From: Trichoplusia ni
Taxonomy: Eukaryota; Arthropoda; Insecta; Lepidoptera; Noctuidae
Assembly (NCBI RefSeq): GCF_003590095.1
Contig: NC_039505.1
Location: 310,001 to 374,000 of the forward strand
Reading direction: 5' to 3'
Length of the DNA: 64,000 bases
The position numbers were made by a program, and so were the translations under genes. Positions within the stretch are counted from its first letter, which is position 1; every line of letters begins with the position of its first letter. A model generated the notes under the pieces. That model did no database searches, was not told where the DNA came from, and saw only the letters and a list, made by a program, of their open reading frames with translations. Below are positions 31,022-41,475 of the stretch, piece by piece.

Positions 31022-32856
31022 AAAATGTATCCTTGTGGGCTATTCCAGTAATGACAAAGGGAACAGGATTTACAATCCAAAGTTTAATGTTATCACTACT
31101 AGTAGAGATGTTATAGTATTGGAGAAGATAGAGACCGAGAATAATGTTCTGGAGATACAGGAAAACTGTTCAGATAATGTGAATATAGTTCCAGTAGGGG
31201 CAGAAGTTTTGACACTTTAGAAAGATTCACATAAACAATCAGAGAGCTTGAACATGGATGACAGTGGTGAAATGTATGTACCTTGCGAAGAAGAAACATT
31301 AGATAGCCCAGAATCTGGTACAACAGACAGTGAAGACTCCATACTACTTAACAATATCAACACAATAAGCGTCCTCGGCGTAGACAGCAGCCAGACAGAT
31401 TTGGATTTGCAAGTACTTGCACAGATGATGACCAAATGTTTACAGGTGAGATATTGTTGCAAAAAGCCTTGGAAGGACCTGAGAAAGCACAGTGGTTAGC
31501 AGCAGTGCCGGAAGAGTTACAGTCGTTCGAGAAAATTGTGCGTGAGAACTAGTAGATGTTCCAAAAGATGGTACGATAGTGTAGTGAAAATGGGTGTTGC
31601 GAAAAAAGTACGATAGTGAAAACAATGTGCTTTACCGTGCACGTCTAGTCGCAAAGGGTTTCACCCAAAAATATGGTGTGTACTTTACTGAAACATTTTC
31701 GCCTGTAGTGAGACATACAACTCTTAGGTTATTATTTGCATTGTCTGTAAAGTTAGGTCTAGATATCATCCATTTAGATGGTAAGACTGCGTTCTTAAAT
31801 GGCGATTTAGAGGAAACCATTTATATAAAAATGCCAGATTGTTATAATAGTAGTAGTTCAGCTAGTAAAGTATTAAAACTTAAAAAGGCCATTTATGGCC
31901 TTAAGCAGGCCTCTAGAGTCTGGAATAAAAAGGTAGATAATTGTTTGACCAGTAATGGTTACAAAAGGTCAAAAATAGAGCCATGTATATAAAGGCCAAT
32001 AATCAATGTAAGACCATTGTAACTGTCTATGTTGATGATTTCTTTATACACCGTGATTTTAAGTCGTCTTACAAAAGCAGCCCAGTTCATGTATCCAATG
32101 ACTAGAACACGATCATGATAAAAAAATAGGTATTTATGAGATTTGAATAAATTTAAAATGCAATTTTTATTCAATATTATGATGCGATTCGTAATTTTTT
32201 AGAAACACAGCTCTGTTGCGAGCGCGGTCCGAGCCTTGTAACAATGTTGAGGGGCGCGGGCGGCGGCGTTTTTATCATTTTTAAGAGTATATTTCAGATT
32301 TATCTTGTTTAATTTTTCTTCGTACTTATTATCTCAGTTGATGATAAAAAATAACAATCGCCTCTAGGGGTATTTTACGTCGGATACATGAACTGGGCTG
32401 CTTTTGTAAGACGACTAAAAAATCACCGTGTATTTTCCAACGATAAAACTCAAACTAAGAGCTTGAAACAGAGTTTAACACTAAAGACTTAGGAGAAGTC
32501 AAACTATGTCTTGGAATGAATGTAACCTTTGACAAAGATAAAGAATATGTCACTTTGAGGCAGCAAACTTATATTGATCAATTATTAAGCAAATTTAATT
32601 TAAGTGATTGTAAGGTTGTTCATACACCTATGGAAGTCAAATCAAATGTAAGTAGAGGTGAGGTAGGTGTAAATAAATGTGTGCCTATCAACAACTAATT
32701 GGTAGTTTGATGTACCTGTCAGCTTTAACTAGGCCAGATATTAGTTATGCTATAAGTTTTTTGGGCCAATTTAATAATTGCCACACTAAACAGCATTGGG
32801 AATATGCCAAAAGAGTATTAAGATATCTGAAAAGAACTAAATCTAATGGACTAAAA
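31022..32856 (+). pseudogene. Copia pol: linker and reverse transcriptase, broken
   Basis: Ty1/Copia polyprotein sequence, read in several frames. It opens with GYSSNDKGNRIYNP and SRDVIV, the region after integrase. It continues through a weakly conserved acidic linker and the RT (RARLVAKGFTQKYG, TFSPVVRHTTLR, HLDGKTAFLNGDLEE, IYGLKQASRVWN, and the catalytic VYVDDF next to the MITE). After the MITE come LGMNVTFDKD and LIGSLMYLSALTRPDI. At least three frameshifts are present, and a MITE (32049-32430) sits directly after the YVDD box. Gag, protease and integrase are not seen upstream. The gene resumes at 43745 with RNase H. Confidence 0.9.
32049..32430 (-). mobile_element. MITE copy 1 (382 bp) in Copia RT
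   Basis: Terminal inverted repeats start CACCGTGATTTT and, at the other end, AAAAAATCACCGTG. Including the run AGTCGTCTTACAAAA they exceed 30 bp. The TA on each side (32047-32048, 32431-32432) is the target duplication, as in Tc1/mariner elements: without the element and one TA the Copia frame reads on. The centre holds a GC-rich island in otherwise AT-rich DNA. No coding sequence. Confidence 0.92.
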
Positions 32857-33057
32857 TAACTTGTTGGTAGTTAGAATGTTAACAACAAAATAATTAGCTC
32901 TGTATAATTTTTTTAATTAAAAATAAATTAATAAGTATTCTATATTGGATTAATGGTACTAATAACAGCTTAGACAAAGCTACCTGTCGGTGAAGGCCGT
33001 CCTTTCAATTCACTGTCAAAATTTTACTCCACATCAACAAATTGTAATTTATCACAA

Positions 33058-33779
33058 ATGGATCACTTAAACAACACTGTGACTGGCATGATGGATATCT
33101 TCCAAAAGCGGATGGCAGAATTTGAAGAAAAGCTGCAGAAGGCGCCAGTGGACTCAAGCAACATCTCGACATTTGCCTCCGACTTTGCTGTCTTCAGGGA
33201 ATTCATCACTCAGGCGGTCAATGGCCTGCACCAGCAGATAGAGTTGTTGGCCAAGACCGTAGACTCCATAGAGATGCGTGGGCGACGAAGTATCTTGCTG
33301 CTGTTTGGCATTCCTGAGAGGAAAGATGAAGATACGGCACAGGTGGTGGTCGACACAGTGAAGGTACGCTTGAGGCTGGATGGGTTCTCAGCAGATGACA
33401 TAAAGCGCTGTCACAGAATGGGGCGCTCCGCCTCCTCTTCAAGATTACGTCCTATTTTAGTTAAGCTACGAGATATGACGGTTCGTAATAATGTATGGTT
33501 TGACAAAACCATATATTATGCCGTTCCGGCATCACCATCTCGGAGTTTTTGAAAAAGTCAAGGCATGACCTGTTCATGGCTGCACGGAAAAGGTGTGGGG
33601 TAATCAGGTGCTGGACAAGAGATGGATGTATTTATGTTCTGGCTCCCGATGGCTCGCGGCATCACATATCATCTGCTGCGGAGCGCATTATAGCCGTATC
33701 TTGCGGCTGTAATGTGCTTAACTCCGCACCGAGTCGCCGACGAATTCTGCTGCTATTGCCACACCAAAGAAGCCTATAA
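33058..33779 (+). pseudogene. LINE 3 ORF1, frameshifted
   Basis: 33058-33515 codes for a coiled-coil start (MMDIFQKRMAEFEEKLQ) and an RRM-like domain (RGRRSILLLFGIPE, CHRMGRS, RPILVKL). After a frame change near 33515 follow TISEFLKKSRHDLF and CWTDGC-like CWTRDGCIYVLAPDG, a C-terminal domain of this ORF1 group. The protein should bind the element's RNA. The same organisation is seen on the minus strand at 30026-30507. Confidence 0.65.
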
Positions 33780-34190
33780 CCATGAGCAGGCCCAAGCGAG
33801 CTGCTGCCAATAAGAAGTAGTATCATTCGTTACAGTGCTGTGTCCGGATAATACAATTTTTTCTTTCTTCAATTCTTCACTACTCATGTCTGCCTACCCA
33901 CTATGTTTCATTTTGTAGTTTTGTCCATTTTACCCATTCCGTTATAAGCTTCTGTTATACGACTTTTAATATTTAATTCTTTATAATTTAAGTAAACAAG
34001 CGGGTATAAGTTTTTTTGGGTTTTGGCAATCTGCTGATTTGCGCAACAATTACTGCCAGTGTCGCGTAGTGACCACACATGGGTATTCTGCGGGCTTAAA
34101 ACTTATAAGTTTTTTCAGGCGATATTTTGCAACCTGTAACAACACAAAATATGAGTTAGTAGATACATACTTATCATAGAGATTATTTAC
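33780..34190 (+). other. LINE 3 spacer, nothing recognised
   Basis: About 410 bp where the ORF1/ORF2 border and the start of an endonuclease would be expected. One frame stays open for about 59 codons near 34005-34180 but shows none of the endonuclease motifs. Confidence 0.4.
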
Positions 34191-34227
34191 AACCATAGAC
34201 TAAATATATTCTATTTAGTCTATGGTT
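34191..34227. repeat. Perfect 16-bp inverted repeat at the 3' end of the I-like LINE
   Basis: AACCATAGACTAAATA (34191-34206), a five-base loop TATTC, then TATTTAGTCTATGGTT (34212-34227). It borders the stop codon of ORF2 (34228-34230), so the LINE would have almost no 3' untranslated region beyond it. It could be a 3' structure used for priming or a fold-back formed at insertion. Confidence 0.85.
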
Positions 34228-35324
34228 TTACAATTTTATATTGTTAGTGTGAATAAATTTAATAAAAGCGCATATAATTTGGGGATTTGGGAAAAAGGAA
34301 AGGAGGTGGCGGACATTAACTGGATTTTGGATCTTAAGCTTGCTTATAACTTGATCCATATCGTAAACTTTCTTTCGGGGGCAGTTGAGGAAAATGTGGT
34401 CCAAAGTGCCTTCCTCTAGACCACACTCACACAGGGGATTATTAAGGACTCGGATTTTGTGTAGGAAAACGAGTGCAGCAATGACCAATGCGGATATTAC
34501 TGACGTAACCCGCTTTGGAACCTTTTTGAACTTGTGAAACCAAAGTTTGGAGGGGATAGAGGGCTGAATTGCTGCAAGTGCTCCACCCTTGGTCTTACTG
34601 GAAACATCCCAGTAAGATTGCCAGACTTTGAAGAGGTCAGCTTTCGCCTTATGGATCAAGTCATAGGTTTCTATGCGGTAAGTGTCGTGTCTGCTAAACT
34701 GCTGGAGATAGCCGCCTTAGCAGCTGAGTCTGCGCACTCATTTCCCGCGATGCCCATATGGCCTGGTATCCATACAAGTATTACCTCTATATCCTTACTG
34801 GAGAGAAGGCACAAAAGTTCTTTAATGTTTATAATTATTGGACTACGGAGGTTATCTTTTACAGAGTTTTTAACGATAGCTTCCAGGGCACTTCTGGAGT
34901 CGGAGAAAATTATAGCTTTCGTGATATTGCTATGCGAAGAAATGAATTTACGTGCCTCTAAGATTCCAATGCACTCTCCAGTGAACACGGATGTCTCTGG
35001 AGGGCACTGGAATTGAAGAAAAGTTTGGAAGTTTGAAAGATAGACGGCAACCCCAGTTTTGCCATCCGGGCTAAAGTTTGAAGCGTCTGTGTAAAATTGG
35101 GTGTGATTAGGCCACTTATCATTGACGAAATGGGAAAAGCAATCGTTTGCCTGAATAGTTTCCTTATTGACGCCAATGAAAGGGGTGAAATTAGGGAGAA
35201 AGTGTAGGACCTTGTATGGGGAGGTGAAGACAGGTAATTTACTACACTGGCGAATCGGGGCGTTCTCTCCAACCACACGTAGTTTTCTGAATGAGCTTAA
35301 AACCAAAGGGGGATCTTTGTTTGA
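34228..35324 (-). pseudogene. I-like LINE ORF2: RNase H and C-terminal domain
   Basis: 35306-34671 codes for RNase H type I: FYTDASN (first Asp), FTGECIGILEA (Glu), IIFSDSRSAL (Asp) and GNECADSAAK (last Asp). All four acidic residues are there. 34659-34228 continues, after a frame change, with the C-terminal region and its CECGLEEGTLDHIFLNC zinc-binding box. RNase H removes the RNA strand during reverse transcription. The gene joins the RT at 37739 once the inserted block 35325-37690 is left out. Confidence 0.9.
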
Positions 35325-35563
35325 CGGGCCTGTTGGTCTAGTGGTTAGTCACCCTGACTGCTATACCGGAGGTCGTGGGTTCGATTTCCCGCCCAGGACA
35401 AATGTTGTGTGATGAGCATGATCATTTGTTCTAGTGTCTGGGTGTAATTTATCTATAATATGTCTGTATTTAGAAATATATAAGTAAGTTTATCAGTTGT
35501 CTGGTTACCATAACACAAGCTCTGCTTGGATCAGATAACCGTGTGTGAGTTGTCCCAGGATAT
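35325..35563 (+). mobile_element. tRNA-derived SINE
   Basis: Head with A box TGGTCTAGTGGTTAG (35334-35348) and B box GGGTTCGATTTCC (35377-35389), then a body with GTCTGGGTGTAATTTAT and an end GAGTTGTCCCAGGATATAT. The head looks tRNA-like but lacks a proper acceptor stem and runs into the SINE body. It was inserted in the RNase H part of the I-like LINE. Confidence 0.85.
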
Positions 35564-35566
35564 ATA

Positions 35567-35952
35567 CACGGTGATTTTTTAGTCGTCTTACAAAAGGAGC
35601 CCAGTTCATGTATCCGACGTAAAATACCCCTAGGCGCGATTATTACTATTTTTTTATCATCAACTAAGATAATAAGTACGAAGAAAAATTAAACAAGATA
35701 AATCTGAAAATACTCTTAAAAATGATAAAAATGCCGCCGCCCGCGCCCCTCACCATTTTTACAAGGCTCGGACCGCGCTCGCAACAGAGCTGAATTTCTG
35801 AAAAACTACGAATTGCATCATAATATTGAATAAAAATTGCATTTTAAATTTATTCAAATCTCATAAATTCAATTTTTTTTATCATGAACGTGTTCTAGTC
35901 ATTGGATACACGAACTGGGCTGCTTTTGTAAGACGACTAAAAAAACACCGTG
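35567..35952 (+). mobile_element. MITE copy 2 (386 bp)
   Basis: Starts CACGGTGATTTTTTAGTCG and ends with the matching CGACTAAAAAAACACCGTG; TA flanks both sides. It shares the GC-rich core (CCGCCCGCGCCCCTCACC) with copies at 32049 and 56585. It lies at the 3' end of the SINE and just before the DUF4817 transposase gene. Confidence 0.92.
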
Positions 35953-36099
35953 TATATATACAATATTTAGTGTTTTTTAGTGTCTCGCTTCCTGTTTGTG
36001 AGTACGCACGTGTTCTTTTTCTCGGTTTTACGACGACTTATGATCAATTTCTATCCTTTGACCTACGCTTTGTTTTTCGGACTTGTGTTAAATTGCCTA

Positions 36100-37235
36100 C
36101 CTGTGACCAGTGCTGTGCGAATCGGACTAGTTTCGGAATCGGACGGATTGGCTACAAAAGTGGACAAATGGCTGCTGCGAGGAGAGAATACACCCAACGG
36201 GAGTATGCAGAAATGTATTACCTGTATGGCTTTTGCGACGGCAATGCCCGGGCTGCTGCCAGGGAATATCGTCAACGCTACCCTAACCGTGATCGTTTTC
36301 CGGACTACAGGGTCTTTATGCGTGTACATAATTCGTACATGGAGGGAGTTTTACCCGGTCAGCATGCTCCGAGAGCAGGTAGAATGAGCAGTGGTGGAAT
36401 TTGAAAATGAAGATGAAGTGCTGGGAGAAAATTACGATTGGATCCTGGTATAAGTCAACGTCAAATATCCCGTAATATCGGGATTCCAAGATCGACGGTG
36501 CAACGTATCATTAACAGACACAAATATCACGCCTACCACGTGCAAAGGGTGCAAGCTTTGCTGGTCGGTGACTATGAACCTAGAGTGCGGTTTTGCAGAG
36601 AGATGCTAAGATACCACAGAGAGGTTCCGCAGTTGTTCAACAAGGTTTTATGAACGGATGAGTCAAGTTTTAGAAGAATAGGAGTATTCAATATCCACAA
36701 TCTACATTTTTACTCCAGAGTGAACCCCCATATCATAAGAAATGATCGATTCCAGCATCTGTTTGGCATTAACATGTGGGCTGGTATAATTGGCCAGCAG
36801 TTGGTGCTGCATGAAATGCCAGCAAGGTTGAATGGTGCTCGGTATTTAATTTTTTTGCAAAATAATTTAAATCATATTCTGAACGAAGCTGAAGTTCCAG
36901 AAGAAATCATAGCAGAAATGTAGCTGCAACATGATGGCGCCCCGCCTCACTTCGCTCGAGCAGTTAGAGATCACTTGAACGAACGCTTCCCCAACCGGTG
37001 GATTGGTCGAGGCGGAAATATTGCGTGGCCACCCCGGTCGCCCGACTTAAATCCATTAGTTTTTTTTCTTTGAGGCTATTTTAAAGAAATAGTTTACCAA
37101 GGAGAGAACAATAGCGAACAAGAATTACGAAAAAAGCTCGAATTTGCTAGGGTACAAGTTACAAACAACAGAGGTGCATTCCGTAGGTTACGTAGGAATT
37201 TTATTAGACAGGTGCAGATTATGTATTATGGTTAG
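36100..37235 (+). pseudogene. Tc1/mariner-like transposase with DUF4817 domain
   Basis: One frame carries most of the gene. First comes the DUF4817 helix-turn-helix (YTQREYAEMYYLYGFCDGNA, RVFMRVHNSY), then a second HTH (SQRQISRNIGIPRSTVQRI), then the DDE_3 nuclease (TDESSF with the first Asp, LQHDGAPPHFARAVRDHL with the second, AWPPRSPDLNPLVFFL). The family normally has Asp in LNPLDFF; here it is Val, so the third catalytic residue is lost. Stops at about 36402, 36651, 36921 and 37072 and two small frame changes near 36400-36440 confirm decay. I could not find its terminal repeats; ATACAGGGTG-like sequences at 37401 and 37590 are candidates for one side. Confidence 0.85.
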
Positions 37236-37239
37236 GGGC

Positions 37240-37690
37240 AGGAATTTTGAGCATTTATTGTGAAATTTTTTGCTTAATAAAACAATTATTACACAATCGT
37301 TGTTTTGTTTTTTCGTCCTAGAAATTTATTCGAGCCACTTATGGCCATGTTTTATGGCCACCTTTTCAGAATCCCTATTAAATGCGCCAAAACTTGTAAT
37401 ACAGGGTCACTTTACGGTAGAGTATTTTTTTTTCACAGTGGGATCCGAAGTAAATAAAAAGTTATGATTTGGGGGAAAAATAATCGTAAAACTTAATATT
37501 AACTTCAACACACCCAATAAACAACCATAAATAGCATGTCAAAAGCAAGGGCTCATCAGTACCAATCTAGTGGAAATTATAAAAAAGATACAGGGTGTAG
37601 ATTTTTTCGAATTTTAATAAGAATTAGTTAAGAAAAGTCAATTCTCATAAAACACAAAATAAATTATAACTCTGCAAGTGTTGACCTTAA
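37240..37690. other. Non-coding remainder of the DUF4817 transposon
   Basis: AT-rich sequence between the end of the transposase and the point where the LINE RT resumes. It contains AATAAAAC after the stop and two ACAGGGT motifs. No gene is seen. Confidence 0.5.
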
Positions 37691-37738
37691 AGACCTCCCG
37701 TAGAACAACTTCTTGCAGCTGATAACCCCATCTAAACC

Positions 37739-39985
37739 CTAGTTGCGTTTGATCCACGACTTATGGGCCATCCTGTATATTAAATATGAACTACGTCTGA
37801 GCAAGTTATCCAGAGTGGACAGCTTCGGCAGTAGCTTGTGGTTAGAATTAAGGACCATCTTGTACGTAAATTTATCAGCAAGGTACTGCCTGCGAAGGAG
37901 AAGAGGAGGGTCGCCACTCTCAACCTGCAATGCGTTAATCGGTGTAGACCTCATACAACCTAATACAATGCGGAGGGCTCTTGACTGAACAACGCCGAGC
38001 CGGGCCAGTGCAACTTTGCTGCACGGCTCCAACCAAAAACTGGCGTAGTCCAGCAAACTCCTTATTGTGGCATTGTAAATGAGTTTCAAGTTGAACGGAT
38101 GAGCGCCCCACCAAACGCCTGCGAGAGCTCGCAACAAATTCAATTTCTTCTCATATTTGCCCGTGACATAGTTAATATGAGAGACACCTGCTAATTTGGA
38201 GTCCAGGATGACACCCAGAAATTTCACGCAGTTCCCTAAATTTACAGGGAGGCCTTTAACTTCCAGGCGAAAATCCGGGATAACTCTTTTCCGAGTGAAA
38301 ATGAGTGTTGAACTTTTGGGTGCGGATAAACTAAGACCATGGGAGACGAGCCAGTGATTTAGGGAGTCGAGGGATACCTGCATGGACGCCGAGGCTTGAT
38401 CTAAAGATTCATACGGCAGATATAGGCAGAGATCATCCGCATCCTGCAAGATCCGGCAGTCACTATTAAGGGATGTGTGGAGGTCAGAAGTGTAGATGTT
38501 ATAATCAGAGATAAGATAAGCAGAGGACTGAGGACCGAGCCTTAAGGGAGACCTCTCCAAACAGTTCTGGTAACAGAGTCTACACCGGGAATGTGGAGCT
38601 TGACATATTGTCCCGAAAACAAGTTGTAAATGCATTGTCGCATCTTAGCCGGAATGCTCAGCTGGCGTAGTTTACTACTGAGCACGGAAAGGAGGACATT
38701 GTCATATGCAGCTGAGATATCTAGGAAGCTAAAACGCTAAAACGGACTCGTTTTTAGAGAGAGCGATCCGCGTATCCGTGACAAGGACGCCGATGCTATC
38801 CATGGTGCTGAGTCCTTTGCGAAAGCCGAATTGGGATTCGGCGAAAGGCTACAGCTTTCGACAAACCTTTATGAGGTGTTCAAGAATCTTACCAATGACA
38901 GGAGAAAGAGCGATTGGCCTGTAATGGTCTGCACTGCCGGAAGTTCTTCCTGACTTCTGGGATATGGTTTTCCAGTTATCTGGGATATGGGAGAGAGAGA
39001 AAAAAGAGTTGATAAGGGATAAGAGGTACTGGTGGCAAAGAGCTCCAGACCTCTTGTAAAAGGAGTAGGGAAAGCCATCAATCCCCGGAGCTGAGTCACG
39101 GACGTGGTTCAGAACTGCTTCTAACTCAGACATGGAAAAGGGTAGATCCAAGGGATCGTTGGACAGGATGGCGGGGTTTGGGGATGAGGGACATTCCTCG
39201 CTAAGCGGAACGTAGGGCGGGGCTAGTTTACACAGGAAGTTGGGAGCCAGGTCATGTGGCATAGTGAAAGGATTCTGGGTTGAGCAGCCACGGCTGTATC
39301 CCTTGAACTTTTTCCAGATGATCGAGGAAGGATCGAGGATCGAGGACGTTGGAGAAAGAGAAGCACAGATTTTTTTCCAAACTTCGGATTTCTTCTTTTT
39401 AAAGAGACGCCTGGATCTAGCAAGAATCCGATTGTACTCAATCAGGCATCCTTTCGGGCTTTGACCATGGCAGAACACTCACGGTCCCACCCCGGCGGGG
39501 ACGAAAGCTTTCCAGAGGCCGAGTTTTTAAAGGGGAATGTTATGTTCAGCAGCCAACGAGACAGCTTCAGAGAATTGCTGTATACAGGCATCGAGGTTAT
39601 CAGGAGAAATATTGCTGCCATTCCCGCTGGCCCGTTAGGCTGGTTGAATAAATAGCAAGGTCCACATAACTTCTTCTCTGTCCAGCCGTCTCTGACAACA
39701 CAGAGCCTGACTTCAAAGGACATGGTGGCAATTAAAATAACCCAAGATTATAGTGGGGTTTTGGACGGTACAAATACTTTTGACGTATTGGAGACAGGTG
39801 GGATTCGGGGATGGGATATAGATAGAAATAAAATCAATGCCCTGCATGTTAACAACTACAGCATTGATCTCATCTCCATGGGGGGGGGGGTAGGGAAAGA
39901 GGGGAGCAGCAGAGAAGGAGAAGGAATTATTTATGAGTATAGCGGCTCTGCTCTGCTATAGCAAAGATAGCTGGAGTGTCAAGGT
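37739..39985 (-). pseudogene. I-like LINE ORF2: endonuclease remnant and RT
   Basis: On the minus strand the endonuclease is shortened: only a piece with SIYIPSPN and ILGYFNCHH (about 39850-39730) and its end (KLSSPPGWDRECSAMVKARK, 39442-39723) remain. The RT follows at 39478-38849 (SAPGIDGFPYSF, HYRPIALSPVIGKILEHLI) and 38635-37739 (LQDADDLCLYL with the catalytic pair Asp-Asp, CVKFLGVILDSKL). The stretch between 38849 and 38635 still shows LDISAAYD-like coding sense with frameshifts. Several indels make it non-functional. Confidence 0.88.
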
Positions 39986-41436
39986 TTACAAAGTGAGTGA
40001 CCTCATGATTTTTTTGGTAAGACACTCCTGGCGTTCCACTGCAGGAGATGGAATTTTGCGGTTGGAAAAGAGGTGGATCAAGTTATTGGCAACGTGGTCT
40101 GGTAAGGGGAAGGATGTGAGAATAGATGTGAGCAACATTACTATTTGCTCTACTGCTGAGATATTTTCAGTGGGAAGGGGGCTGTTGGGAAGGGCACAGC
40201 CGTTGGCGGGAGTGGGGAGAGAAAAACTATTCAGGATATTCTGGTGGGCCTGACGATCATACCCTGGAGAGAGGGGAGCATGGGATTTTGGGGGCAGGAA
40301 AACAGTTTTCCTGTAAGATGTGGTAGTGGGTGTTTGGTGAGAGTAGTAAGGACGAGCTAATTGGGATGAGTGGAGAGACTGTTGGGGGGAAGGAGCTGAT
40401 GCAACAACATCAGCAAAGGACTTTCTGGCTGGTGGGAATATTTTTGCTGCCTTAGAATATGACAGGTTTTTTTGTGACATGCAGGATTTTATATTTCTCT
40501 GCCTTTGGTACTCTGGACATTGTCGGCTGGTGGCCAGATGATGTCCTTCGCAAAATAGGCAGGTTGTTTCGTCTGCTGAACATCCCTCACCAAAGTGGTC
40601 TCCACCACAGCGGAAGCACCGTGGTTTGGACCTAGATTGGGTCTTGGTGTGGCCATACCGACAACACCCAAAGCATTGAATTGTGGGGTAGTTATAAAGC
40701 TCGACAAGAAGTGAATTATGACAGCAAAATACACGTTCAGGAAGAACTCTCCCATCAAAAGTTAAAACCACTGAAGAAGTGGGTAACCATTCGGCTTTTC
40801 CGTCATTGGTAACCTTCCTGTTTAACCGCCTTATTTTAAAAATCTTTTCACAACCTGTAAGGGATTTTAGGTAACCCGAGCGTTCTAGATCCGTCCAGTC
40901 TGCTGACGGACACCCTTTACTACGCCCATGCGGGTAATATTAAAAGTAGGGATCAATGTTACATAGCCCTTTTTTTTGAGGAAACTGCTGTCCATGAAAG
41001 CATTGGCGTCTGCTGGGGCTTTAAATTCCACTGAGATACGGTTCCTACCTACCTTTTTTATGCCATCCTCAGTAATATTTTTTACCTTGTTTTTTAACAG
41101 CAACTGACCAAACCTTACAGGATGCATAGTTGAACCCGCCTTAGGGTCCACCTCTGCATACGATACGAATACTATGATCGGGGCAACGTCGGTATCTGTG
41201 TATTTCGACCGAGTTATGAGTGACGGTGCGGAGCTTCTATCACGTTTCGATGCCAGAGATACTGAGTCCTCGGTGTTCGTGTCGTTTTCTTTGGTTTCAA
41301 TTGGGCGTTTGCGTTTAATAGAGGTTTGAGTCTCCATTGCCTCAAAAGACGACAAAGGAGCTGTTACAACGGGAGTGTAGGAAAATAGGTCTAGGGATTG
41401 GGGATTGGGGTCGGATTGGGGATTAGGGTCGGGCAT
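39986..41436 (-). pseudogene. I-like LINE ORF1 (gag-like) with three zinc knuckles
   Basis: The first part (41436-40885) starts Pro/Asn/Gln-rich and continues as an RRM-like domain (TEDGIKKVGRNRISVEF). After a frame change between 40885 and 40771 come three CCHC boxes (CFGCCRYGHTKTQSRS, partly damaged; CFRCGGDHFGEGC; CLFCEGHHLATSRQC) and a Pro/Ser-rich tail. Such proteins coat the element RNA and direct it to the nucleus. Damage in the first knuckle and the frameshift show decay. Confidence 0.85.
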
Positions 41437-41475
41437 GGGGGGATCATTGGGATCTAGCGGGCTTCATACAGTCAC

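Larger units (their letters stand above)
34191..41465 (-). mobile_element. I-like LINE with RNase H, nested in LINE 3
   Basis: Opposite in orientation to its host. On the minus strand: ORF1 with zinc knuckles (41436-39986), remains of the endonuclease, RT (39478-37739), then a 2.4-kb block of other elements, then RNase H and a C-terminal Cys/His box (35306-34228). RNase H within ORF2 and a gag-like ORF1 with three knuckles point to the I clade. Its 3' end is at or close to the hairpin at 34191-34227. Confidence 0.85.

Noticed and set aside
35327..35400. tRNA gene on the plus strand
   Set aside because: Same reason: head of a SINE, with no matching acceptor stem.
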